From Cotesia glomerata (taxonomy: Eukaryota; Arthropoda; Insecta; Hymenoptera; Braconidae): a stretch of DNA of 64,000 bases. The DNA is taken from contig NC_058161.1 in NCBI RefSeq assembly GCF_020080835.1, positions 2,108,001 to 2,172,000 on the forward strand, in the 5' to 3' direction. Below the pieces are notes generated by a model, which made no database searches, was not told the origin of the DNA, and worked only from the letters and a program-made list of their open reading frames with translations. Numbering within the stretch: position 1 is the first letter of the stretch; every line of letters starts with the position of its first letter. Shown one piece after another: positions 22,268 to 33,160 of the stretch. A program made the position numbers and the translations under genes.

Positions 22268-23736
22268 TGTAAAATCTATTCATCAATTTTAAATAAGCAA
22301 ACCTTGTAAAAAAAAATTTTCTCCCAACAGCAGAAGAAAGAAGCTGAAGAAATCATCGAAAAAAAAAACCTTCCTTTGTATCGCCAACTGAAAGCCAGGA
22401 TCTTAAACCCGTTCTCCATTATTAAAATCAGTGCTTGAGCTAGCTCGCTTGATTTATTCTAGAGTCCGGTTTAAAATAATGACTTTCACGTGCGTAAGTC
22501 GATGGAATGGAAGAAGTGTATTTATTCGGGTAATTGTAAAGAAGAAAAGAACTCTCCGGTTTTAGAGAGTTTTTTCTAGTCCAACATTCAGATACCATCA
22601 CGCATCACTTAACAGTCAACAAAGTTTATTCACCTCTTGGTAATGTATTATATTGGGTCTATTGGTAATCAGTCATATCTTGACTATTTATATTGTATTT
22701 ATCTCCAATATTTTTAAACTTGTAAAAATTTTTTAAATATTTCTTCTTTCAGGAAATTATTTATAACATATTATTTATTTCATATAATTATTTATAATTT
22801 CCAACGTTGAAAATATTTTGAATTTTATTCGCTAGAATTTATGAACTTTGTAACATTTAATCTTATCAATTTTTTTTTTTTTAGTTATCAACATTTTTTT
22901 TTTTTTTTAAATATATTTCAGATTTTCTTCAAATTTATGTCTAATTTTATTTTTTACACAGCAGTGTCAATTTTTAAAAAGAAGATGATGTCAAAAAAAA
23001 TTGATTAATTATTTAAAATTGATTAATTAATTATTTAAAATTAATTAATTATTTAAAATTAATTGTTTAAAATTAATTAATTGTTTAAAATTAATTAATT
23101 ATTTTAAATTAATTAATTGTTTAAAATTAATTGATTGTTGAAAATTAATTAATTGTTTAAAATTAATTGATTGTTTAAAATTAATTAATTAATTTATTAA
23201 AAAAAATGAAAAGGTAAAATATTTTTTCACGTAAGTATTTAATCTTGTACGTTGTATCGGCGTACAGGGTGACCTTTAATTATTTTTTAATTAATTACAC
23301 CAAGAATGTTAAAATTTTTTTTTACAAATTTCAATTTTTTTTTTTTTTTTTTTTTTTTTAATTAAATAAAATCATTCTCGGTGTAATTTTCAATAATATT
23401 TCCTTTCCTCACCCTTACTTCCTTCCCAAATCTGTCATGAATGACTATAAATTGCTAAATTGTATATTTTTATCTATTTTATAAAATTGTCTTAATAAGT
23501 TACCTTACAGCTTGCCTCAATATGAATAATTTGCTTGAATGAGCTGCTAAAATTCCATCGTTAGTTAAATAATTGATTAACCAATCAATAATTAATTCCT
23601 GTGAATAAATCTCAAGGCGCCTGGGAATTTTTCATGCAATTAATTGTTGATTGTCTGGTTAATTTAATTATTTATTTACTAGATTTCTTCCTTCGTAGTG
23701 TGACTGTAAGTTGTGTAAATCTTTTGCGGTCCACAG
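22268..23736 (+). other. Non-coding stretch between hairpin array and next tail
   Basis: 22330-22640 is GC-richer and UTR-like; its AG at 22330 leads to a stop within five codons in the shared phase. About 22990-23200 is a simple AATTAATTGTTTAAAATT tandem repeat, followed by poly-T at 23331-23359. No gene seen. Confidence 0.35.
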
Positions 23737-23828
23737 GTCGCGGATCCGTCCAACAGCACCCACATCCAAAGGAGTCGCTCTTTCCTAGAACTTTACGTCA
23801 CAAGTATGCAAATTATATTTTTAAATGA
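23737..23828 (+). CDS. lola: Short non-finger Lola tail candidate
   Basis: The acceptor TTGCGGTCCACAG is followed in the shared phase by 30 residues, GRGSVQQHPHPKESLFPRTL then RHKYANYIFK and a stop. The block is GC-richer than its surroundings. A GTATGC donor-like site at 23804 would truncate it and exit in phase 2, which no downstream exon accepts, so reading to the stop is preferred. No recognised domain. Confidence 0.4.
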
Positions 23829-25024
23829 CATTTTTATTTTTTCAATTTTAAATTAAAAATTGTGACGCAAAGTTCCAAAAAATTTATTTTAAAAATTGTT
23901 TCGAGTCACCAAAAATTTTTGTTATTAATTTTTAATTCTTTTATCAATTGTTATTTTATTTAAAAAAAGAATATTAGAGTCACTCGATTGATTATTGTAC
24001 GCGTTTTTATAATTGTACATCAAAATTGTCAGGCCCTCGCCGAAATAAACCAAACAAAATTGTCTATAAAAAATTGTTTTATTTTCTTCGCCCCGCGTTT
24101 AGAATCAAATTAATTTTTCACACTATTCATTAGTCAAAAAAAAATGTTAAAATATTAATAAGAATCATACAAAAATTCATCAAGAAGATTCGCTGTCCAG
24201 TCTTCAAGAACGTTCCATATTTCTTCACCGTCATCTTCATGGAGTCAGCAAATAATTTCATACTTTTCAATTTGTTTTAATTAAATTTCATTATTAGATT
24301 TTTTTTTTTTTTTTTTTAAATTGAAATTAAATTTGAAATATTTCTTCAATTGTATCAACTGTACCAACTGTGGATCATCATCAACTAGATCAACAACATT
24401 TTAATAAATTTACAAAAAAAAAAAAAAAATGAATTTTTAAATCTTTTTATTTATTATCCTTAATCCGCTTTCAGGATCATTAGCTTTTAATTTTGGGAAA
24501 AAAATCGATTTAAATTTAATTTAAAAATTATTTTGTCAATTTTAAAATAATTTCTTCAATTTAAATAATTTTTTTCAACTTAGAAAAATTTTTTTCAAGT
24601 TAATAAAAATTTTTTTTGACTAGAAAATTTTTTCAAAATTTTTAATTGAATTTTTTTTTGTCTAAGAAATTTTTTCAAAATTTTTAATTCAATTTTTTTT
24701 TGTCTAAAAAATTTTTTCAAAATTTTTAATTCAATTTTTTCAATTTTTTTTTGTCTAAAAAATTTTTTCAAAATTTTTAATTCAATTTTTTGTGACTGAA
24801 AAATTTTTTCAAAATTTTTAATTCAATTTTTTTTTAACTTAAAAATTTTTTTGACATTGAAAAATTTTTACATTTTTTTTTACTAAAAAAATAATTTAAA
24901 ATTTTTAAATTAATTAAAATCGATTTTTTTAAAACTTACTAACACTAAGAAAAAAAAAAGAGACGGCAAATTGTCGGTGATTAATTGGGCAGAGATGACA
25001 AAGCTCTCATCTGGATGCTTGCAG
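23829..25024. repeat. AT-rich intron with a private tandem repeat
   Basis: A roughly 57-base unit, AAAATTTTTTCAAAATTTTTAATTCAATTTTTTTTTGTCT in outline, repeats about five times at 24600-24850. Poly-T and poly-A runs surround it. No coding content. Confidence 0.5.
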
Positions 25025-25245
25025 TTATACACCGAATATCAGGAGCAGCTTCCTCGGCGGGTCAGCTTCACTCAATGACAGATTATCGCAGACTCGCTTG
25101 TCCTAGCTGTGGCAAAAGTTACAAGTATAGAGGCGGGTTAATGAGACACATAGCCGAGTGTTTTCCTGAGCAGGCTTCCGACGGCTCGCTGGACCTCACC
25201 AGCGTTGATCACTTCAAGGAGAAGATGTACAAATTCCCCAAATAA
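25025..25245 (+). CDS. lola: Lola tail with a single C2HC finger
   Basis: Tail of up to 73 residues. C26-x2-C29-x12-H42-x3-C46 (CPSCGKSYKYRGGLMRHIAE then C) forms one finger of the Lola first-finger type. The second C2H2 finger seen in other tails is absent and replaced by a polar end (SLDLTSVDHFKEKMYKFPK). Three AGs give the right phase: before 25025 (GCTTGCAG), before 25051 (ATATCAG) and before 25082 (CAATGACAG). The true start is therefore uncertain, with little effect on the finger. First of the finger exons. Confidence 0.8.
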
Positions 25246-25794
25246 AATTATCAATAATGAACATTTTATTAAATTAAAATAATGAGGGTGTAAAATATTA
25301 ATGTAAGGGATGTAAGGATAAATGTAATTAAATTTAAAAGAAGAAATAGATTAAACTTTTTAATTAAATTGGAATTAAATTTTAATTGAAATTAATACGT
25401 TGGGTTGTTCCACGGTGTAAAAATTAACTAATATATAAATATATTTTTTTTTTATGGGGCAGCATGTAAATAACAGCCTGAAATAATTGTGAGACTTTGC
25501 ATTAAAATAATTTTTTAAAAAATTAGATTTTTAATTAAAAATTTTTTGAGAATTTTAGAATTTATTTTTTTGGAAATTAAATTTTATTTTATTTAATTTT
25601 TGCAAAGTCAAAACAAACTGGCGCTTGGCCGAGCTTATAATCACAGACGATAAATCCAAGATTAAATTTATGAGAAAAATCTGGGGTGGTAATTAAATCA
25701 CGTAACAAGGATTCAATGTATGATCATCCCCTTATTGCTGTACTGAGGTACTTGATATATAAACAGAGGATTTCCTCCCTGTGTGTGCTTACAG

Positions 25795-26030
25795 CGAGTC
25801 CCGGGACTACGGAGGCCGGCTCCCCAGGGGAACTGCGCTTTCGGTGCGTGATGTGCGGCCGCGGGTACCGCTCGCGGTCCTCCCTCACCAGACACTCGAG
25901 GTACGAGTGCGGGGGACTCGGATCCAGGTACACCTTCACCTGTACGCTCTGCGGGAAATACTTCTGCAGGCCGGATCATCTCAAGCAGCACATTCTCAAC
26001 ATTCACGGCGGCACTGCTTTCACCAAATAA
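25795..26030 (+). CDS. lola: Lola tail with C2HC plus C2H2 fingers
   Basis: 78-residue tail after a strong acceptor, TTTCCTCC...GTGCTTACAG. Finger 1: C18-C21-H34-C39 (CVMCGRGYRSRSSLTRHSRY, then EC). Finger 2: C50-C53-H66-H71 (CTLCGKYFCRPDHLKQHILN then IH). The linker GGLGSRYTFT differs from the GKPPRYK-type linker of later tails, so this belongs to an older or more diverged lineage. The exon is strikingly GC-rich compared with flanking repeats, suggesting strong coding constraint. Confidence 0.93.
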
Positions 26031-28123
26031 CCCTCTTATTTCTTCTTTATTTATTTATCTTTTTTTTATTCTTGAGAAGTTTGAATTTTTTATTTATTTT
26101 TTTTTTTAATAGGAATTGTCTATTTTTTATCTATTCAATTTCGAGTTTTCTTCTTTTTTTAATAAGAAATAGGAATTGTCTGATATTTTTTATTTATTCA
26201 ATTTCGAGTTTTCTTCTTTTTTTAATAAGAAATTTTTTTATTGTTGAGAAGTTTGAATTTTTCATTTATTTTTTTTTTTTTTTCATAGGAATTGTCTATT
26301 TTTTATCTACTCAATTTCGAGTTTTCTTCTTTTTTTTAATAAGAAATAGGAATTGTCTGATATTTTTTATTTATTCAATTTTGAGTTTTCTTTTTTACTA
26401 GAAATTTCTAGTAATTTTTTTTTATCAAAATTTTAAATTGTTTTTTTTTTTTTTATTAAAATAATTCAAACAATTTTTATTTATTTCTTCTTTATTCATA
26501 TTTTTTTTTTTTGTAAAAAAGTTTGAATTTTTCATTTTTTTTTTTAATAGAAATGTGATATTTTTTATTTATTCAATTTTGAGTTTTCTTCTTTTTTTGA
26601 TAAAAAATTTTAGTCATTTTTTTTAAATATTTTAAATTGTTAATTTTTATTAAAATAATTCAGATATTTTTTTGTAAAAAAATTTGAAGAAATTTTCTTT
26701 CAATAATATTGAATTTAATTTTTATTTAAAGAAGAAATGTTAAAATTTTTTTAAATCATTGAAGAAATTACTTTTTATTTAAAAAAAGAATATTTAATTT
26801 TCTTTCTAATATTTTAAAGAATTTTTGGTGTTAATATTGAAAAAATTAATTTTTTTTCAAAGAAGAAATATTCAATTTTGTTTTGCATAAAATTTTTAAG
26901 AATTTATTTTATTAATATTGAAGAAATCAACTTTATTTAAACAAGATAATTAATTTTCTTTTTAAATTAAATTTTAAAGAATTTTATTTGATATTATTGG
27001 TGAGTTTAATTTTTATTTAAAGAAGAAATATTCAATTTTATTTAACATAAAATTTTTAAGAATTTATTCTATTATTATTGAAGAAATTTATTTATATTTA
27101 AAGAAGATATTTTATTTTAAAATTAAATTTTGAAGAATTTTTCTTAAGATTATTGAAAAAATTAATTTTTATTTAAAGAAGAAATATTAGATTTTTTTTG
27201 TTTAAAAAATTTGTTATTTTATCATGAAAAAATTTTTTTTTATAAAATATTAAGGAAGAAAAATTATAAATTATTTTTTTTTAATTTTTGACTGAAAAAA
27301 TTTTTTTTTCATTAAAATTTATTTTTTTTAATTAAAACAATATCAGACATTTCTTAATTTTAGTATTTTAGACAAAAATCATGCTGGGCATGATAAAAAG
27401 ATTTTAAATCTCTTATAAGTAATTAAATAAATTTTTTATAAAAATTAAAATCCAAAAAAAACAATTTTAAATAATTCTTGAGAAGAATATTGATCCAAAG
27501 ATCAAATTACAAACAAAACTAAATTTTCTTACCAAAAATTACTCCTAAAAAATGCCTTCTGAAGAAATATTACCAAAATTCAAACTTCACAATATTTATT
27601 AACAGTTGGGATTTTTTTTTAATTTATTAATTAAAAGTAACAGAGGGCATTGTTCAAAAGAGTCCGTGGAATTGTGAAGGGATCACAAAACTGCCAAAAA
27701 TAAATGCCAAATATATGACTCTTATTTATAGAAAAAAAAATTTATATACATAAATATATACAAATACATAGAAAAATTCTATATTTAACTAGAGATAGAT
27801 AATATATTTTTACAAGTAAAAATCAGGCTGTTACAAATTAAATCTAAAACAAATCAAGTATTAATTAAATTTTTGAAATTTTACTAACTGGAGTTATTTT
27901 ATTTAAAAAGTTTTATATGAATTATTATTTTTATTATTGTAAGCACTGATAGCACTATTAGACTGTTGAGATATGATATATATATTTATAAAGTTTATTT
28001 TATTGTGAAAAATATATATAAAAAATAAAATATGGTTATTTATCCCCTGTAAGTTTAATTTTATTGAATAAATAAATTTTGAAGAAGCTGGAGGCGTTTT
28101 ATTGGAACCTTGTCTGGTTACAG
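26031..28123. repeat. AT-rich intron built of local tandem repeats
   Basis: About 26080-26400 holds diverged 110-120-base copies of GGAATTGTCTATTTTTTAT.. CAATTTCGAGTTTTCTTC. About 26690-27200 repeats TTATTTAAAGAAGAAATATT units. 27600-28080 is AT-rich unique sequence. No coding exon supported. Confidence 0.5.
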
Positions 28124-28206
28124 AGCAGCTGGAGAAAATTAGGAGCGATTGTCAACAAGAGCTACAAAATTCAGATTATATTTGCGGTCAAAATTTTTTT
28201 TTTTAA
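28124..28206 (+). CDS. lola: Weak candidate short tail
   Basis: After TGTCTGGTTACAG an in-phase frame reads EQLEKIRSDCQQELQNSDYI then CGQNFFF and stop (27 residues). It is GC-richer than flanks. ICGQ resembles the turn after first fingers (CGQ.PRF) in other tails, so it might be a decayed finger exon. Chance is a serious alternative. Confidence 0.2.
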
Positions 28207-28668
28207 TTTAAGCTTCAGCGTTTCACTTAAAATTTTTTTTTTTTTTTTTTTTTTTTAACAAGTAAATTTTTTTAAGTATATAAAGTAATTTTTTTAAAGC
28301 AAGTAAATTAATTTTTTTTTTTTTAACAATTAAATTCATTTTTTTAAAATTAATTGACAAATTTTTAATTTAAAAATTTTTTATTTATTAAATTGTTAAA
28401 TAATTAAAATCTAAAAATAAAAGATAAAAATTTAATAATCTTCTTACAAGTTATTAAAGATGAAATCTAAGATAATAATAATAATCTGTTGACATAAATT
28501 ATTATAAAAATAAATTATCGCTATTAACATCAACAAATTGATGATAAAATTTCTTCTAAAGAAATGTAATAAAAACAGTTAGTTCCACGGTAAAAAGTAA
28601 TCTTCTAAGTACTGAAGAAATTTCTGAAAATTAAGAACAGATAATAATTACTATTAATATGCTTGCAG

Positions 28669-28730
28669 GCGAGAACGATGACGATTGTTATCGTAATATA
28701 AGACACTTCCATGAATCCAAGATTTGGTAG
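28669..28730 (+). CDS. lola: Weak candidate short tail
   Basis: After ATATGCTTGCAG the shared phase reads GENDDDCYRNIRHFHESKIW and stops (20 residues). GC-richer sequence continues to about 28800, compatible with a 3' UTR or a degenerate exon. No domain is visible. Confidence 0.25.
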
Positions 28731-28963
28731 CAAATATGTCTGATATCTTCCGAGAGTCTGTCGCTGTTCCAGAGACTTCTTCGCTTGCTCGATGAAATTC
28801 ATAACCTCAATTTAAGAAATTTAACAATTTCATAACCTCGATTTATCTGTTGTTAATTTAATTATTTGTATTGAATAAATTTAATTTTAAATCCTTAATT
28901 ACAATTTTATATATGAAGAATTTTAGGAATTGTTAGACGTATTTTTTTTTTTTAATTTGCTGA

Positions 28964-28998
28964 GCGGCCATTTTTATTTACATTCGCCATTTTGTCGC
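28964..28998 (-). promoter_or_regulatory. Paired YY1/Pho-like motifs upstream of tail exons
   Basis: GCGGCCATTTTT (28964) and TCGCCATTTTGTCGC (28984) lie 9 bases apart in an AT-rich intron, about 0.85-1.1 kb before the tails at 29839 and 30109. The same word class is dense in the lola 5' region. They could mark an internal promoter. Recognised by eye only. Confidence 0.3.
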
Positions 28999-29039
28999 TT
29001 TTACAAGTTGATAAATTTTTTCATAGAAATTTTATTTCT

Positions 29040-29790
29040 TCTTTAATTAAACAAAATTTTTATTTCCTCTTTAATTAAATAAATTTGACATTTATTTTTT
29101 ATTAATTAAATATTTTTTTTATTTAAAGTTAACTAAATTTTTTTAATAAATAAATTTCTTCTATTAATTTAATAAATTTTTTTAAATTAAATTAAATGTA
29201 TTTTCAAAATTAATGTCAAAAAAATTTTTATACTAAATAAAATCAATTTTTATTTCTTCTTTAATTAAATATATTTTTTTAAATATATTAAATTTTTTTT
29301 TTATTTAAAGTTAACTAAATTTTTTTAATAAATAAATTTCTTTTATAAATTTCATAAATTTTTTAAATTGAATTTAATGTATTTTCAATATCAATGAAAA
29401 GAAAATTTTTTAATCAATAAAATAAATTTTTATTTCTTCTTTAATCAAATAAATTTTATATTAATTTATTTTTAACTAATTAAATATATTTTTTGAAATA
29501 AATAAATTTTTTTTTTTTTTAAATTGACTAAATTTTTTTATAAATAAATTTCTTTTATTAATTTAATAAATTTTTTTAATTAAATTAAATATATTTTCAA
29601 AATTAATGAAAAAAAATTTTTTTAATAATAAAATCAATTTTTATTTGTTCTTTAATTAAATAAATTTCTTTTATTAATTTAATAAATTTTTTTAATTGAA
29701 TTAAATGTATTTTTAAAATAAATTGATGGAAAAAATTTTTTTTAATAAATAAAATCAATTTTTTATTAAAATTTCGAAATTTTTGAACGT
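29040..29790. repeat. AT-rich intron tandem repeats
   Basis: Diverged units of AATTTTTATTTCTTCTTTAATTAAAT followed by AATAAATTTCTTTTATTAAT repeat roughly every 110-180 bases. No coding content. Confidence 0.5.
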
Positions 29791-29838
29791 CTAACAAAAA
29801 CTATATTCTTCTTTTCTAATCTAAAAAATTTCTTCCAG

Positions 29839-29951
29839 ATATCAACACTGAAGATATGCATTTTACCACTCACAAAAAAATTACACTAAAAAAATATGAA
29901 AGCGGTAAAATACAACTCTCCAAAATTTCGCAAGAAAAAATGGGCCTGTAA
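29839..29951 (+). CDS. lola: Short basic non-finger Lola tail candidate
   Basis: The strong acceptor AAATTTCTTCCAG opens a 37-residue frame in the shared phase: DINTEDMHFTTHKKITLKKY then ESGKIQLSKISQEKMGL and TAA. An open frame this long right after a good acceptor is unlikely but possible by chance in such AT-rich DNA. Lys-rich, no known domain. It sits 157 bases before the next finger exon. Confidence 0.4.
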
Positions 29952-30108
29952 TTAAAAAAAAAAAAATCAACACAATTTTTTTTTATTAGATCAGTAGTGA
30001 AATGAAGCATGACTTACCGCTTGTGCATAAAGCTAGCCTTAATCCCTTAGAACTTGCCCGTTCCAAAGCCCAATATAACGAAAGAATTGCCTTGTTTGCT
30101 GGTTTCAG

Positions 30109-30638
30109 TATACAGACTATCTCAGATACAGACTAGCTTGAAGATGAAACCTAAGCAAATAAAGCAGGACCCGCTGGCCTCCTCTTCCGGCGTAACGGTC
30201 AAGCCCGTGGAGTACCGGTGTCCCAACCCGAACTGCAATAGCGTCTATAAGTGGAAGAATAACTTAACCAAGCACATGAATTACGAGTGTGGAAAGCCTC
30301 CGCGGTACATGTGCTCCCATTGCAATTATCAGTCGCCCTGGAAGAGCTACGTGTTGAATCACGCCGCTAGCCGGCATCCCACCGATCAAATAAACGTCAT
30401 CGAGCTGAGCATCACCACCAAGAAGCAAACCGGGAACTTTGTCTGTCCTAATCCCCATTGCACCAGAGTCTACAAGTACAAGGCGGACCTCACTCGGCAC
30501 ATCAATTATCAGTGCCAAAAACCGCCGAGGTACAAGTGCCCGTACTGCCCCAAGGAGTCCAATTGGAGTGGTGGAATCAAAAAACATATTCGTAGTTTTC
30601 ATCCTCAGCAGAACCTTCATGTACTTACTCATTATTAA
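30109..30638 (+). CDS. lola: Lola tail with four fingers (two C2HC/C2H2 pairs)
   Basis: 176-residue tail after TTTGCTGGTTTCAG. Fingers: C38-C43-H56-C61, C69-C72-H85-H90, C113-C118-H131-C136 and C144-C147-H160-H165. Each pair is a C-x4-C first finger (CPNPNC), the linker GKPPRY or QKPPRY, and a C-x2-C finger ending in RHP or FHP. The two halves are clearly duplicates of each other (VYKWKNNLTKHMNYEC against VYKYKADLTRHINYQC). It resembles the 44-62 kb tails rather than its neighbours, so it was probably moved or is an early offshoot. Confidence 0.95.
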
Positions 30639-31362
30639 TATTTTTTTTTTATAAATTTTATTATAATAATAATAATAGTAATAATAATAAATTTTCAGCT
30701 GTGGATATTACTAGGAGATTAAGAAAAATTTTGTCTTCAGGATAGTTAGATAAAATCGGTTTTTTTAGGGAAATTTAGTGTCATTGCAAAGGTCTTGGAA
30801 TTTGTGCCTTTTTAAGTTTCATATCAATCTCACCGCAATTTATTATGATAAGTATTTAGGCTGCATTCGAAAATGATCTATAGATACATAATTAAGAAAT
30901 TACCTTGAATCTTGTGAACTATTGACATTTTTAAAGGTATAAGCTCATTTTGATGTTATACTCATCGAGACCTTTCATTTGAGTACCCACATCAATTTTT
31001 CATATATTTTGTATACTTATATATATTATATGTATGAATATATGAAAAATTGATGTGGGTACTCAAATGAAAGGTCTCTATAAGTGTAACATTAAAATGA
31101 GTTTATATCTTAAAAAATGTCAATAATCTAGAAATGACATTGTATCTTGTCAACTAATGATATTTTTAAAGATATAAGCTCATTTTGATGTTACACTCAT
31201 CGAGACCTTTTATTTGAGTACCCACATCAATTTTTCATATATTTATATATATTATATATATGTATATATAAAAAATATATAAAAATGCATGTGGGTACTT
31301 AAATGAAAGTTCTTGTTAAGTGTAATATCAGGATGAGCTTATATCTTTAAAATATATATATA

Positions 31363-31886
31363 TTAGGGTGTGCCAACATGTAACTCCCGTGGAGAACCTT
31401 TTAAAATTGGAATTTTGAGTTCCGCTTTTAACAGGGGCTGCGTTTGGGCATTTCCTGAGATATTTTGGTGTGAGATGATGAATTTGATTTTCATAGAATT
31501 TTTAACAGAAGCTTAGTTTGGCCATTTCCGGTGAAAATTCAAAATTTGGCCGGAAGTGCCCAAACTAAGCTTCTGTTAAAAATTCTATGAAAATCAAATT
31601 CATCATCTCACACCAAAATATCTCAGGAAATGCCCAAACGCAGCCCCTGTTAAAAGCGGAACTCAAAATTCCAATTTTAAAAGGTTCTCCACGGATAGCT
31701 TAACTGGTAGAGCCCTTGGCGCGTAACCGAGAGATCTGGGTTCGATTCCCAGTCTGGGCTGTCTGATTATTTTTTCAATTACGGAAAAAAAAAAAAAAAA
31801 TTCCCACTGAGTAGGTCCCCCCTTTCCTCTATCCGTTCTTTCCCAACTCCCTTAAAAAAAATTTGCTTTGATATGGCACACCCTAA
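31363..31886. mobile_element. Foldback element with 13-bp TTAGGGTGTGCCA ends and tRNA-like cargo
   Basis: Perfect inverted ends TTAGGGTGTGCCA (31363-31375) and TGGCACACCCTAA (31874-31886) stand in a TA microsatellite. Inside is a long near-perfect palindrome (arms about 31387-31533 and 31548-31694). It is followed by a tRNA-like sequence and a poly-A tract. No transposase frame. It looks like a non-autonomous foldback transposon. Confidence 0.7.
31689..31761 (+). pseudogene. tRNA-like sequence inside the foldback element
   Basis: TAGCTTAACTGGTAGAGC forms a D arm/A box. CTTGG-CGCGTAA-CCGAG forms an anticodon arm, and CTGGGTTCGATTCCCAG a perfect T arm/B box. The acceptor stem pairs only in part, and position 33 is G rather than the normal U, so it is probably not a working tRNA. 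The 5' end overlaps the palindrome arm. Cloverleaf reading would give anticodon CGT. Confidence 0.5.
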
Positions 31887-32124
31887 TATATATATATACA
31901 TATAGTATATATGAAATATATGAAAAATTGATGTGGGTACTCAAATGGAAGCTCTTGATGAGTGTAACATCGGGATGAGCTTATATCTTCAAAAACGTCA
32001 TTAGTTAAGAAAGTACAGTGCAATTGAATCAAAGTCATTATTTAATGAAGCAAAATTTTAATTTTTTATGGTTCACAAGTCACGGCAGTCAAGTAGTGAC
32101 TGCTAGGTTGCTAGTTATTATTAC

Positions 32125-32178
<54 letters not shown>

Positions 32179-32318
32179 CATTGATAACTAAATTATCAAA
32201 AAAATTGTTTAATTTTGATCTAAAATTCAAAATTTGATTCAAAGTATAAATGAATTTTTTTTTCTTTCATTTTTGGGAAGAAATAAATCACAAAAATAAC
32301 AATTTATTTTTTTTCCAG

Positions 32319-32362
32319 TTGTTAAAGTAGAAACTTCCCGGAGCCAACCCGGAGTGACCTAA
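32319..32362 (+). CDS. lola: Very short non-finger Lola tail candidate
   Basis: The strong acceptor TTATTTTTTTTCCAG is followed in the shared phase by VVKVETSRSQPGVT and TAA. GC-richer sequence continues to about 32580 and looks like a 3' UTR, with a perfect hairpin at 32471-32493 (GATTCGCGGG/CCCGCGAATC). The acceptor quality and UTR-like block support an exon; the tail itself is too short to test by eye. Confidence 0.4.
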
Positions 32363-32639
32363 AAAACTTATCACTAGCCAATCAAACGAGTGCAAAGTCC
32401 TTGAATCGAGAACAAGGAAACAAAGCAGGTGAAGATGAAGAAGCAAGACCAACCTGACAGCGCACCTTAAGATTCGCGGGAAGCCCGCGAATCAATTAAA
32501 ATGCTCGTACTTTTTTCTTCAAAGCAATTCAAGCACCCGGGTTGGCTATTAGCGTTTGCGACCAACATAAGAGTCGTTTTTTTTTTAATTTAGGTCAGAA
32601 GAAATCACTCGAGACTCAGACTTGGGGCTTTTTTTACAC

Positions 32640-33160
32640 TGCCTTACGATAAAAAAATATTTTTATGATAAGAAATATTTATTATTAATATTTATGAGTC
32701 TCTGGTGGTTGATTTCTAACCTTTCAGTCATTAAATTAATCATATTAATCATATAGTGTTTTTATTTCTTCGACTTAGCTTTTAATGAAACTATCAAAAC
32801 AATTTTTTATTTTTGTTATAAATTTTTTTATCTAACGCAATTAGATGTAAGTGCTAATATTCTAAAAAAAAATATATACAAATTGTTATTTTTATTTTAT
32901 TATTTAAATTTTATCATACATTTATAAACTTATGTAACAATTACAATATGTTCTTCCTTATTAAAAAAAAATAATATGTAACAAATACTTTTTCACTGAG
33001 TTTGAAAATAAATATAATTGAGTTGTACTTTTTAATGAATAAACTTTTAAAAAAATTCACCTTTTCTTCCTTCTAAATTTCTTCTTATTGTAAATTATAA
33101 GATAGAATTAATTTTTTATAGTAAGTATAAATTACAAATTCTTTTTTTAAAATAAAATTT
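32640..33160. other. AT-rich intron, nothing recognised
   Basis: Plain AT-rich sequence with no open frame, repeat family or motif that I can support. Confidence 0.4.

Larger units (their letters stand above)
30714..32114 (+). repeat. Helitron/HINE-like element interrupted by a foldback element
   Basis: 5' end ATTAAGAAAAATTTTGTC with the conserved AAATCGGTTTTTTTAGGGAA block. 3' end GGCAGTCAAGTAGTGACTGC then GGTTGCTAG. A 524-base element has inserted into its TA core at 31363-31886, restoring a recognisable full-length copy when removed. A perfect (ATT)n run follows at about 32116-32178. Confidence 0.7.

Noticed and set aside
22331..22350. Acceptor CTCCCAACAG as the start of another tail
   Set aside because: In the shared phase it stops after five codons (AEERS). 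The following GC-richer DNA is more like UTR.
25781..26401. 206-codon frame overlapping the 25795 finger exon
   Set aside because: Wrong phase for the shared donor; no cysteine-histidine pattern. It continues into FFLF-rich repeat translation.
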